15,781 nt of DNA from JANLSE01 sp038214135 (GCA_038214135.1 JBBQSD010000139.1:1-15781); one strand, 5' to 3'; positions 7,940 to 14,466 are shown, counted from the stretch's first letter. Numbers and translations: made by a program. Notes: generated from the letters alone by a model not told the origin.

Positions 7940-8933
7940 CCGGATTCTTGGACCTGGAACGCGTGGATTGATTGTTTTTAACCCAAATGCGGGCCAGGCC
8001 GATGCCCTCAGCCACGAATTGGGTGCCTGTAGCGAGATTTTGCGCGCTGGTGGCTGGCAGATTGAGATGCGGCCAACTGGCAGCCCAGGTGATGGATCGC
8101 GAATTGCACGTGCGGCAGCTGCTGATGGTTATGATGTCGTTATTGCGGCTGGTGGCGATGGCACGATCAATGAGGTTATTAATGGCCTGGCCGGTACTCG
8201 TGCAGCGCTTGGGGCATTGCCAATCGGAACAATGAATGTCTGGGTTCGTGAGCTTGGCATGCCGCTTCAACCGCGTGCTGCTGCGGAAGCCCTGCTCGGC
8301 GCTCGTGTTCGGGCCATCGATCTTGGACGTGCCGGTGATCGCTACTTCCTGCTGATGGCAGGTATTGGCTTTGATGCTGCGGTTGTTGGGGGGGTTCGTT
8401 CGCAGGAGAAACGCAAATTTGGCGCACTGGCGTATGTGCTGCGTGCATTTGAGATTGCGTTGGGATTTCGTGGCACACGGGTGCGCCTGACAATCGATGG
8501 CATGGTTGTTCGGCGGCGTACAATTCTGATTGTGGTTGGGAATAGCCAGTTGTATGGTGGCGTGATGAAGATCACTGCCCGCGCAAGCATCGATGATGGC
8601 CTGCTGGATGTGTGCCTGATCAATGGTAATTCGCTGATCGATGCTCCATTGCGGCTCGTCTCGATCTTTCTGCAACGCTATACGCTTGATTCAAAGATCG
8701 AATACTATCGGGCGCACTCCATTCGGATCGAATCACGCCAACAGCTACCAATTCAGGTTGATGGTGATCATCTTGGCCATACACCGATTCAGTTCGATGT
8801 TGCTCCGGGTATACTCTGGGCCTTACTCCCGCAGACACTGCCAACCGATGATCTGCTCCAGGGTTCGCCGCGCCCGCGCCCGCGTGCCTGGCGACGCTTG
8901 CTTGGATGGCTTGCCCGCCGCCGCCCACAATAA
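7923..8933 (+). CDS. Diacylglycerol kinase-family lipid kinase (YegS/DgkB-like)
   Basis: 336-residue member of the DAGK catalytic family, which phosphorylates diacylglycerol or related lipids such as sphingosine-like substrates at the inner membrane face. Seen: the N-terminal strand and loop GLIVFNPNAG (15-24), the nucleotide-binding signature GGDGT (77-81), GTMNVWVRELG (103-112) where most relatives have GTxND, GIGFDA (137-142), the glycine-rich KITARASIDDGLLDV stretch (216-230), and the C-terminal QVDGDHLG (278-285). The start at 7923 overlaps the regulator stop by 17 nt; ATG 7929 is an alternative. Neither has a strong ribosome site, so translational coupling is likely. The C-terminus is rich in Arg and Pro. 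Exact lipid substrate unknown; family assignment firm. Confidence 0.9.
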   Translation: MTMTSDRILGPGTRGLIVFNPNAGQADALSHELGACSEILRAGGWQIEMRPTGSPGDGSRIARAAAADGYDVVIAAGGDGTINEVINGLAGTRAALGALPIGTMNVWVRELGMPLQPRAAAEALLGARVRAIDLGRAGDRYFLLMAGIGFDAAVVGGVRSQEKRKFGALAYVLRAFEIALGFRGTRVRLTIDGMVVRRRTILIVVGNSQLYGGVMKITARASIDDGLLDVCLINGNSLIDAPLRLVSIFLQRYTLDSKIEYYRAHSIRIESRQQLPIQVDGDHLGHTPIQFDVAPGILWALLPQTLPTDDLLQGSPRPRPRAWRRLLGWLARRRPQ

Positions 8934-8946
8934 TGAGTGACCAATC

Positions 8947-10005
8947 ATGAGTACTTTGGGTTTTCGGCTATGGGCTATCGGTATATCGGTTGTGTTCGTA
9001 TTCGCCCTGATCGCCTGCACAAACCCACTCTCATCAAATTCAACCCCAACAGCACCGCCCGCATTAGCGCTCCCGCAAACTCCAACACCCCGCCGCGCTA
9101 TGGATGCAACCGCTGTTGTGCCAGGAAACGGGTTGCCTGGCCGGCTGGTATTTGCTGCTGCCGGAGAAATCTGGCTGTGGCAGGGTGAGCGTGGCCGCCA
9201 ACTCACCAGCAGTGGTGATGCGCTCCAGCCAGCACTTTCTCCCGATGGAACTCGCATCGCCTATGTTCGCCACAGCCAGAGCGCCAGCGATCTCGTTGAA
9301 CTGAATGTTGCGACGGGTGAGAACCGCGTTTTGACAGCATACACACCCGATCAGCCACTCAGTAGCATCGAACGGGTCTATGAAAGCATGTGGGCCTTCT
9401 ATCCGGCTTGGTCGCCCGATGGCCAAGAACTTGCGTTTGTCTCGCAATATGGCCCGCCATATGGCGCATATGCCAGTGATTATCGGCTGGGGCTCTACAC
9501 AATGCCGCCTCAACCCGATGCAGAGCGCAGTAGGCGCTATACCGATGAGAATGGCCAGATTGGGCGCATCGCCTATACGCCCGATGGTGCAGCTATTCTG
9601 TATACGCTCACCCCAGATCCGCCTGGCATCCCGCGTATCTATCGCTATGATCGAACGAGCGAGGAAGTTGGCGAAATACGGGGAATCCCAGAACAGAGCT
9701 ATGATCCAGCGATCTCGCCAGATGGAACGCTGATAGCTTTTGCCGCTCGCCACACGGGCAAAACCGATATTTTTCTGATGCCGCTGGCAGGCGGTTCACC
9801 AGTACAGATTACCAATATCGGTGCGGCGCGGGCACCCGCTTTTTCGCCAGATGGCAAGCAGCTTGCATTCATTGCATCTGCACCAGGCGAGCGCGGCTTT
9901 GATCTATGGGTTGTTGAACTGAAGCCTGGTGGTGCCACAGAACCACGCCGAATCTCATTCGATCTGGGTGTCGATGCCGATTCTGGGCTGAGCTGGGGAC
10001 GGTAA
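8947..10005 (+). CDS. WD40-like (PD40/TolB-type) beta-propeller lipoprotein
   Basis: 352-residue predicted lipoprotein. A short charged start and hydrophobic segment (about 7-20) end in the lipobox LIAC with Cys24 as the likely lipidated residue. A Thr/Pro/Ser-rich linker follows to about residue 60, then a beta-propeller with five PD40-type repeats, each with an SPDG or TPDG turn near residues 98, 156, 211, 257 and 300, followed by I/L-A-F/Y strands. Such domains are known from TolB and from many surface proteins, where they bind proteins or ligands. No catalytic domain is seen. It starts 13 nt after the lipid kinase stop and is probably in the same operon. The function is unknown beyond a surface-anchored binding scaffold. 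Confidence 0.85.
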   Translation: MSTLGFRLWAIGISVVFVFALIACTNPLSSNSTPTAPPALALPQTPTPRRAMDATAVVPGNGLPGRLVFAAAGEIWLWQGERGRQLTSSGDALQPALSPDGTRIAYVRHSQSASDLVELNVATGENRVLTAYTPDQPLSSIERVYESMWAFYPAWSPDGQELAFVSQYGPPYGAYASDYRLGLYTMPPQPDAERSRRYTDENGQIGRIAYTPDGAAILYTLTPDPPGIPRIYRYDRTSEEVGEIRGIPEQSYDPAISPDGTLIAFAARHTGKTDIFLMPLAGGSPVQITNIGAARAPAFSPDGKQLAFIASAPGERGFDLWVVELKPGGATEPRRISFDLGVDADSGLSWGR

Positions 10006-10034
10006 AATAGCCGATAACCGATACTTCGATAGCC
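10006..10034. repeat. Heptamer tandem array, unit GATAGCC
   Basis: Directly after the lipoprotein stop codon come AATAGCC (10006-10012), GATAACC (10013-10019), an 8-bp variant GATACTTC (10020-10027) and GATAGCC (10028-10034). Four degenerate units nearly in register make this one of several short-unit arrays in the window. Confidence 0.5.
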
Positions 10035-10079
10035 GAAAATGGAATACTACAAAACAGCGGAAAGAGCTATTGGGGTGTA

Positions 10080-10166
10080 TGTCACCCTGAGCAACACGAA
10101 GGGTCTAGCGGATCGCGTCAAGATGCGAGATGTTGGTCCCAAAGGGCACCGCCGTTCAGCATGACA
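10080..10166. repeat. Short inverted-repeat element (REP/MITE-like)
   Basis: An 87-bp stretch is bounded by imperfect inverted ends: TGTCACCCTGAGC at 10080-10092 and GTTCAGCATGACA at 10154-10166, whose complement reads TGTCATGCTGAAC (10 of 13 bases match). Inside, GAAGGGTC at 10098-10105 can pair with the ACCCT of the left end. From general familiarity, the pattern TGTCAnnCTGAGC...CGAAGnnTC is a dispersed palindromic element in many bacterial genomes, but copy number cannot be seen here. It contains no reading frame of note. Confidence 0.55.
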
Positions 10167-10187
10167 CCCGCATACAGATTCAGGAAT

Positions 10188-10215
10188 GCTGATGGCTGAA
10201 AGCTGAGAGCTGAAC
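10188..10215. repeat. Heptamer tandem array, unit GCTGANN
   Basis: Four units in exact 7-bp phase: GCTGATG (10188), GCTGAAA (10195), GCTGAGA (10202) and GCTGAAC (10209). The array ends 6 nt before the ATG of the glycosyltransferase and so occupies its ribosome-binding region; the GAGAG inside it is the only purine-rich stretch near the start. Confidence 0.75.
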
Positions 10216-10221
10216 GCTTTT

Positions 10222-11463
10222 ATGAATATTCTCCATGTCGTCCAGCTCTACCACCCGGTGAACAGTGGCGCGTCACGCTATTTTGAAGAGATTGGTGCGC
10301 GCCTGGTTGCGGAAGGGCATCGTGTAACGGTGCTGGCAACCGATGCTCACGATCTCGAATATTTCTGGATTTCTGGCCGCCGACGGGTTGCGATTGCAGA
10401 AGAAGTACATCGTGGTGTGCGGATTGTGCGCCTGCCGATCCAACGCATTCCCGGCCCGCCAGTCATCTATCCGCTCCTGCGCCGCATGATGGTTGAACTC
10501 GCGCGCCTTCCGGGAAGCACTGGCCTGTTACGCCGCCTGGCCACACTCACACCCAAAATGGCTGGATTGCAGGCCTTTTTTGCTCGCGAAGGGCCGTTCG
10601 ATCTGATCCATGCCGGGAATATCACCCTGGATTTTGCTATTTTGCCGGCTCAAGCATATGCCCATTCGATTGGTGCGCGGTTTGTGTGTACACCATTTGT
10701 GCATCTTGGCGTCCCCGGCGATCACTCGCTGCTGCGCTACTATACAATGCGCCATCATGTTGAATTGTTGCGCGATGCCGATCTGGTTGGGACGATGACT
10801 GAACTCGAGTCGGCGGCATTAGTGCGACTTGGCGTTTCTCGCCAGCGGCTGCGAACGATTGGCGTTGGCGTTGATCCAGCTGAGCTGGCAGGTGGCGACG
10901 CGGCTCGTTTTCGGGCAGAACAGCGTATTGATGGGCCATTGGTGCTGTATATCGGTGCGCTGGCCCGCGATAAAGGCGCGATCGATACCGTCGAAGCCAT
11001 GCGGCGGCTGTGGGCAGATGGTTCATCGGCAACATTGGCACTGATCGGCGCGCCATTGGCACACTTCGAAACATACTATGCCAATCTGCCGGAGCAAGAG
11101 CGGGCGCGCATCCGGTTGTTGCCCTATGCCGCAGATGCCGTCAAATGCGATGGGCTGGCCGCAGCAGATATTCTGGCAATGCCATCGCGAACAGATTCAT
11201 TCGGGATTGTGTTTTTGGAGGCATGGTGCTATGGCGTGCCAGTTGTTGGGGCGCAGGCTGGCGGCATACCAGATGTGATCACTGATGGGCAGGATGGATT
11301 GTTGGTATGCTATGGCGATCCGAATGCACTGGCCGATGCGCTTGGGCGCTTGCTTGCCGATCCTGAGCTACGGCGAAGAATGGGTTCGGCTGGCCGCAAA
11401 AAGGTCGATCAACACCTAACATGGGATCGGGTTTATCTACGGGCGCGGCAGATGTATGTGTGA
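10222..11463 (+). CDS. GT4-family (GT-B fold) glycosyltransferase
   Basis: 413-residue retaining glycosyltransferase of the GT4 group that moves a sugar from a nucleotide-sugar donor to a lipid, polysaccharide or small acceptor. The N-terminal acceptor domain starts with NILHVVQLYHPVNSGASRY (2-20), the usual strand and glycine loop. The C-terminal donor-binding domain shows LYIGALARDKG (242-252) and the signature PSRTDSFGIVFLEAW (321-335), then GVPVVGAQAGGIPDVI (338-353). The E-x7-E motif of the family is D325-x7-E333 here, so the first acidic residue is Asp instead of Glu. No membrane segment is evident. It is separated from the lipoprotein gene by a 216-nt repeat-rich spacer. Donor and acceptor cannot be told from the sequence. 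Confidence 0.92.
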   Translation: MNILHVVQLYHPVNSGASRYFEEIGARLVAEGHRVTVLATDAHDLEYFWISGRRRVAIAEEVHRGVRIVRLPIQRIPGPPVIYPLLRRMMVELARLPGSTGLLRRLATLTPKMAGLQAFFAREGPFDLIHAGNITLDFAILPAQAYAHSIGARFVCTPFVHLGVPGDHSLLRYYTMRHHVELLRDADLVGTMTELESAALVRLGVSRQRLRTIGVGVDPAELAGGDAARFRAEQRIDGPLVLYIGALARDKGAIDTVEAMRRLWADGSSATLALIGAPLAHFETYYANLPEQERARIRLLPYAADAVKCDGLAAADILAMPSRTDSFGIVFLEAWCYGVPVVGAQAGGIPDVITDGQDGLLVCYGDPNALADALGRLLADPELRRRMGSAGRKKVDQHLTWDRVYLRARQMYV

Positions 11464-11471
11464 ACCGAGTA

Positions 11472-11499
11472 TTCAGGAGTCAGAAGTCAGAAGTCAGAA
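11472..11499. repeat. Heptamer tandem array, unit GTCAGAA
   Basis: Three perfect GTCAGAA units at 11479-11485, 11486-11492 and 11493-11499, preceded by a degenerate TTCAGGA at 11472-11478. The array lies 8 nt after the glycosyltransferase stop codon. Confidence 0.8.
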
Positions 11500-11510
11500 T
11501 ACGAACCAAG

Positions 11511-11582
11511 CGAACAAGAATTACAGAACTGCAGAATCGAGAAACTACAGAACTACAGCACAAAGCGAACAAGCGAACAAGA
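11511..11582. repeat. Octamer tandem array with shifting unit (AACTACAG to GAACAAGC)
   Basis: Nine consecutive 8-bp units stay in one register: CGAACAAG, AATTACAG, AACTGCAG, AATCGAGA, AACTACAG, AACTACAG, CACAAAGC, GAACAAGC, GAACAAGA. Two are identical neighbours (11543-11550 and 11551-11558), as is GCGAACAA when read at 11565 and 11573. The unit changes along the array, as if two repeat families had merged. It lies between convergent genes and contains no credible gene. Confidence 0.75.
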
Positions 11583-11634
11583 ATGAGTCACAATCACCAA
11601 TCGCCACGCAGAGTAGCATTCATGGATGATTGCT

Positions 11635-11663
11635 CCCCTCCTCCCTGGCAATGGGAGAAGGGG
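11635..11663. terminator. Strong GC hairpin between convergent genes
   Basis: CCCCT-C-CTCCC (11635-11645) pairs with GGGAG-A-AGGGG (11653-11663) around the loop TGGCAAT, giving ten pairs with one mismatch. The sequence continues into GGGCTGGGGATGAGGGC-like text up to about 11677, a form common among dispersed bacterial palindromes. It lies 172 nt past the glycosyltransferase stop and 24 nt past the end of the minus-strand secreted-protein gene. It may help end transcription from both sides, but no T-run follows on either strand, so it is not a typical intrinsic terminator. Confidence 0.45.
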
Positions 11664-11686
11664 CTGGGGATGAGGGCTGCTCAACC

Positions 11687-12130
11687 TTAATATCCGACTG
11701 TGAGACCAGCTTTCGTCCATGCACCAGTTGTATCGCCAACGCTATAGCTGCCACGGCCTTTCAGGAGCACACTACCTGTACCGATAGCAGTCAGATCGAT
11801 GGTACCACCCTCGATTTTCACGACCAGCTGCTCGCCAGTGATTGTGATAGCACCGCTATAGCCCGTCAGGCGGATTGTACCATCGGCGAGGATTGTCCTG
11901 CGGCCACGCCCGCTGGTCTGAATATCGGTTGCACCAGTAACCCACACCGCCCCTGCGCCACGATTGATCGTCACCGTGCCGTTGCCCTCAATGCGGGCGA
12001 ACCCGACACCCTTAGCTGTGATTGTACCGGTTCCATTCTCTTCGGCGGCGAATGCTGCACCAGATGGTGCCAATAGCGCCAATGCCACCACCATTGCGAT
12101 CATCACCTTCAGCCAGTTGAGTTGCTTCAC
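11687..12130 (-). CDS. Small secreted beta-strand-rich protein of unknown function
   Basis: 147 residues from a GTG start. The start is chosen because AGGAGA (minus strand, 12137-12142) lies 6 nt upstream and gives a textbook signal peptide: MKQLNWLK, a hydrophobic core (9-21) and a likely cut after AFA near residue 28-29. An ATG at 12154 is in frame but has no ribosome site and would disturb the signal. The mature part is almost all short alternating strands with many Gly, Thr and Ile/Val (for example GTGTITAKGVGFARI, GNGTVTINRGAGAVWVTG, GTGSVLLKGRGSY), which suggests a right-handed beta-helix or sandwich as in adhesin-like domains. Cys is absent and no catalytic motif is seen. I do not know a named family with certainty. 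It is last in the minus-strand dnaJ-hspR-phosphatase block, but 245 nt from the phosphatase, so it may have its own promoter. Confidence 0.75.
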   Translation of the reverse strand: MKQLNWLKVMIAMVVALALLAPSGAAFAAEENGTGTITAKGVGFARIEGNGTVTINRGAGAVWVTGATDIQTSGRGRRTILADGTIRLTGYSGAITITGEQLVVKIEGGTIDLTAIGTGSVLLKGRGSYSVGDTTGAWTKAGLTVGY

Positions 12131-12136
12131 GATACT

Positions 12137-12142
12137 TCTCCT
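12137..12142 (-). promoter_or_regulatory. Ribosome binding site deciding a GTG start
   Basis: AGGAGA on the minus strand with 6 nt to GTG 12130. It selects the GTG over the upstream in-frame ATG at 12154 for the secreted beta-rich protein. Confidence 0.75.
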
Positions 12143-12255
12143 GTTGTGTTTCATGGAGCGGTGCAGTGTGCGCCGCTGTGTCATATTGCCCAACTGAAGA
12201 ATATCCTCCAGATATGCAGGCCATGTGAAGAAGTTGTGCGGCTGAGGTGGATTTG

Positions 12256-12276
12256 GAACTGAGAACCGAGAACCTG
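12256..12276. repeat. Heptamer tandem array, unit GAACCGA
   Basis: GAACTGA (12256-12262), GAACCGA (12263-12269) and GAACCTG (12270-12276) follow in register, just before the GGTGACAA array. Confidence 0.6.
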
Positions 12277-12280
12277 ATAA

Positions 12281-12379
12281 GGTGACACCTAAGACGGTGA
12301 CAAGGCGACACATCCTAGATCGAAGCTGTACTATCTCAAACAGGCGCATTCACCTTGTCACAAAAAGTCACCTTGTCAC
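12281..12379. repeat. Opposed GTGACAAG octamer arrays overlapping a stop codon
   Basis: Left side: GGTGACAC (12281-12288), then GGTGACAA (12296-12303) and GGCGACAC (12304-12311). Right side, inverted: TCACCTTG at 12350-12357 and 12368-12375, followed by TCAC. GTGACAAGG (12297-12305) is the exact reverse complement of CCTTGTCAC at 12353-12361 and again at 12371-12379, so long-range hairpins are possible. The stop codon of the minus-strand histidine phosphatase (12376-12378) lies inside the last unit. Confidence 0.7.
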
Positions 12380-13059
12380 TCGCTCTCGGGGAATTCCAGA
12401 AAATAACGCTCCATGGTCGTCAGATCCATGCCACGTTTGGATGGGTTATATGGCGTATAGTTCAGCAAACGGATGATGCCATAGCCACGCTCATCGACAT
12501 CAATCATATTGACGCAGCCAGCATCCTGTTCGATATGGCCCATGGCTTCAATTGGTGCGTGCAGCACATCGGCCAGAATCGCACGATTGACGGCACCATG
12601 GGCGACGATCAGCAGATTCTGCCAGTGTTCGTTTTCCAGAAGCCTGTGGAAGGCCGGCACCACCCGATCACGAAAATCCCCAAACCGATCACCCATCAAG
12701 AACTGGCTATCCTCCGCCAAATGATGGGTCATGGAATTGAGGAATACCCTTCGCAGCTCATCGCGCGGCAGATCGGCCATGCGCCCGCCACGAATCTCCT
12801 GCAATTCGGGCACGACCTCGATCTCCAGATTGCGGGTTGCCAGCACAATCCTGGCTGTCTCCATCGTTCGTGAAAGCCCCGTCGCAACCGCCCGATCAAA
12901 CGGGATGTCGGCTAGTAATTGTGCGGCAGTTGCCGCCTGTATGCGACCCTCATTGTTAAGCTGTGCCTCTGGTGGCGGTACTGGGCGTCCATCAACAAAA
13001 TAGCTGACCTCGCCATGGCGCATCAGCACAATCCGCCTACGCTTTGGAAACTGCTCCAT
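12376..13059 (-). CDS. Histidine phosphatase (phosphoglycerate mutase-like) family protein
   Basis: 227 residues. Members remove phosphate from small molecules or proteins through a phospho-histidine intermediate. Seen: VLMRHGE at 11-17 with catalytic His15 in RHG, the ATGLSRTMETA stretch (59-69) with Arg64, acidic residues around PELQEIRGG (84-92), and the second catalytic His154 in VAHGAVNR. The start at 13059 is chosen because GAGAGG lies about 5 nt upstream; ATG 13074 would add five residues and has no ribosome site. The gene follows hspR by 81 nt on the same strand and may be read through from it. The substrate is unknown; alpha-ribazole phosphatase-like, phosphoglycerate mutase-like and broad-specificity roles all remain open. 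The last codon and stop lie in a short-repeat array. Confidence 0.9.
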   Translation of the reverse strand: MEQFPKRRRIVLMRHGEVSYFVDGRPVPPPEAQLNNEGRIQAATAAQLLADIPFDRAVATGLSRTMETARIVLATRNLEIEVVPELQEIRGGRMADLPRDELRRVFLNSMTHHLAEDSQFLMGDRFGDFRDRVVPAFHRLLENEHWQNLLIVAHGAVNRAILADVLHAPIEAMGHIEQDAGCVNMIDVDERGYGIIRLLNYTPYNPSKRGMDLTTMERYFLEFPESE

Positions 13060-13079
13060 CTCTTCCTCTCTCATAGCAA

Positions 13080-13134
13080 AACCGCCAACACAATGAGTGT
13101 AGCCGATCTTGGCACAGTCAATATCGTGGCGGTT
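13080..13134. repeat. 8-bp inverted repeat in hspR-phosphatase spacer
   Basis: AACCGCCA (13080-13087) and TGGCGGTT (13127-13134) are exact inverted copies 39 nt apart. The loop contains a minus-strand TTGACT but no well-spaced -10. It may be a transcript hairpin or an operator; the evidence is slight. Confidence 0.35.
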
Positions 13135-13140
13135 GCAGGG

Positions 13141-13416
13141 TTATTTGTCGCGCAGGGTATCGATCTCACGTTGTGCATCGAGCAACTGCTGGCGTAGGCG
13201 CAGAATGACTTCGACGCCGGCCAGATTGACGCCAAGATCATCGATCAGGCGTTTAATAAAGCGGATCTGCTCGATATCAATATCGCTAAAATAGCGGAAG
13301 TTCCCAGGGCTACGCCGTGGGGTGATCAGCCCGCGCCGTTCATACATTCGCAGGCTTTGCTCATGCAATCCGCACAGCTCGGCAGCGATTTTAATCGTAT
13401 AGTAGCGCTCTTCCAT
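13141..13416 (-). CDS. hspR: HspR-type MerR-family heat-shock repressor
   Basis: 91-residue transcription factor. The MerR helix-turn-helix spans about 5-40, with YYTIKIAAELCGLHEQSLRMY and the wing ERRGLITPRRSPGNFRYFSD, followed by the conserved DIEQIRFIKRLIDDLGVNLAGVEVIL (46-72) and a short coiled coil (73-91). These forms are typical of HspR, which represses chaperone genes by binding HAIR inverted repeats and in actinobacteria uses DnaK as co-repressor. The gene lies 117 nt behind dnaJ on the same strand, the usual dnaJ-hspR order, and a HAIR-like site lies at the dnaJ promoter. Thus autoregulation is likely. A weak GGTGAT lies about 8 nt before the ATG. A single Cys is present (residue 15), so metal sensing as in other MerR proteins is unlikely. 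Confidence 0.92.
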   Translation of the reverse strand: MEERYYTIKIAAELCGLHEQSLRMYERRGLITPRRSPGNFRYFSDIDIEQIRFIKRLIDDLGVNLAGVEVILRLRQQLLDAQREIDTLRDK

Positions 13417-13438
13417 GTCACTTGATCACCGACTTGTA

Positions 13439-13503
13439 GAGAGAACAAGGAAGCATGAAATTCTTGTTCTCTTGTTCAGTGGTAGAAGAACAAATGAACA
13501 AGA
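13439..13503. repeat. GAACAAGA octamer repeats and 10-bp inverted repeat in the dnaJ-hspR spacer
   Basis: AGAGAACAAG (13440-13449) and CTTGTTCTCT (13463-13472) are exact inverted copies around a 13-nt loop and could form a hairpin in the dnaJ-hspR transcript. TCTTGTTC repeats twice in register at 13462-13477 (GAACAAGA on the minus strand), and GAACAAAT-GAACAAGA follow in register on the plus strand at 13488-13503. The same octamer GAACAAGA ends the array at 11575-11582. Confidence 0.7.
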
Positions 13504-13533
13504 AGTGCGTCGTCCAATGTTCTCTCGTTCATT

Positions 13534-14436
13534 CTATGAGTTTGCCATGGTCATGGCGCGTAATTGCTCAAACAATTCGCGCTCACGCTGGCTGATCTGT
13601 GATGGCAGTTGGACTTCGAGTGCGACAAATAGATCGCCGCGGGTTTCGGGTGCGCGAAGGCGCGGCATACCCTGCCCGCCAATACGGTGCATCTTGCCAT
13701 TTTGAGAACTGGCCGGGATCTTGAGGTTGATCGTTTTGCCACCCATTGCTGGCACACGTACTTCGCCACCTAATACCATCGTATACAGATCGACGGGGAT
13801 CTTGATATGGAGATCATCGCCGCGCCGCTCATAGCGTGGGTGCGGTGCAATCTTCAGGATCAGATAGAGATCACCGCGCTTGCCTCCGCCAATCCCTGGC
13901 CCGCCCTCACCAGAAACCCGTACACGGGTGCCGTTATCGGCACCAACCGGAACCTTGACTGTTACATTGCGCGGTTGGCCGTTTGGGCTATGGAATTGCA
14001 GTGTTCGTTGTGTGCCGCTGAAGGCCTCTTCGAGTGCGATCTCGGCCTGATGCTCAACATCCTGCCCATCCATGCGAACACCGCCACTGCTGCTCGTGCC
14101 ACGCCCCGATCCACCAAACAGCGATTCAAACAGATCAGCGAAGTTGGTTGAGTTTCCAGTGCCATTCCAATCATAATCGCCCGCTGGCCCGCCATTACCC
14201 TGCTGGTAGCGCTGCCAATCGCGCCCGAAGCGATCATACTTCTCGCGCTTTTCGGAATCAGAAAGAACCTCGTAGGCCTCGTTGATCTCCTTGAATTTGG
14301 CCTCGGCTGTTGCATTCCCTGGATTGATATCCGGGTGATACTGACGCGCAAGCTTTCGATATGCTTTTTTAATTTCGGCCTCGCTGGCGGTACGCTCCAC
14401 CCCGAGGATCTGGTAATAATCTTGATAGGCTACCAT
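13534..14436 (-). CDS. dnaJ: Type II (CbpA-like) DnaJ co-chaperone
   Basis: 300-residue Hsp40 that stimulates the ATPase of DnaK and delivers unfolded proteins to it in the cytoplasm. The J domain (about 5-70) carries the required HPD at 34-36. A Gly/Asn/Ser-rich linker follows (71-119), with NFADLFESLFGG near 98-109, then two C-terminal substrate-binding barrels (about 125-275). The Cys-rich zinc-finger repeats of type I DnaJ are absent, so this is the CbpA/DnaJ-2 class. The start at 14436 has GAGAGGTG (minus strand, 14441-14448) 4-5 nt upstream; an open frame continues to 14496 but would run through the promoter. It is the first gene of an operon with hspR. No dnaK or grpE is in the window. 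Confidence 0.95.
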   Translation of the reverse strand: MVAYQDYYQILGVERTASEAEIKKAYRKLARQYHPDINPGNATAEAKFKEINEAYEVLSDSEKREKYDRFGRDWQRYQQGNGGPAGDYDWNGTGNSTNFADLFESLFGGSGRGTSSSGGVRMDGQDVEHQAEIALEEAFSGTQRTLQFHSPNGQPRNVTVKVPVGADNGTRVRVSGEGGPGIGGGKRGDLYLILKIAPHPRYERRGDDLHIKIPVDLYTMVLGGEVRVPAMGGKTINLKIPASSQNGKMHRIGGQGMPRLRAPETRGDLFVALEVQLPSQISQRERELFEQLRAMTMANS

Positions 14437-14466
14437 GCAGCACCTCTCACCAGAAATAATGCTCAT

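Larger units (their letters stand above)
12131..12375. other. Spacer upstream of the secreted-protein gene, with repeats
   Basis: The 245-nt stretch between the phosphatase stop and the secreted-protein start holds the AGGAGA ribosome site, a GAACCGA-type heptamer array (12256-12276) and two opposed GTGACAAG-type arrays (12281-12311 and 12350-12379). I found no well-spaced sigma-70 promoter. Open frames here have no ribosome site or family resemblance. Confidence 0.5.

Noticed and set aside
7827..8675. A 282-codon minus-strand frame across the regulator and lipid kinase genes
   Set aside because: It is antisense to two genes with full family motifs and has no motif of its own.
11464..11686. 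Possible CRISPR array in the repeat-rich convergent spacer
   Set aside because: Units are only 7-8 bp with no unique spacers of 25-40 bp, and no cas gene is present.
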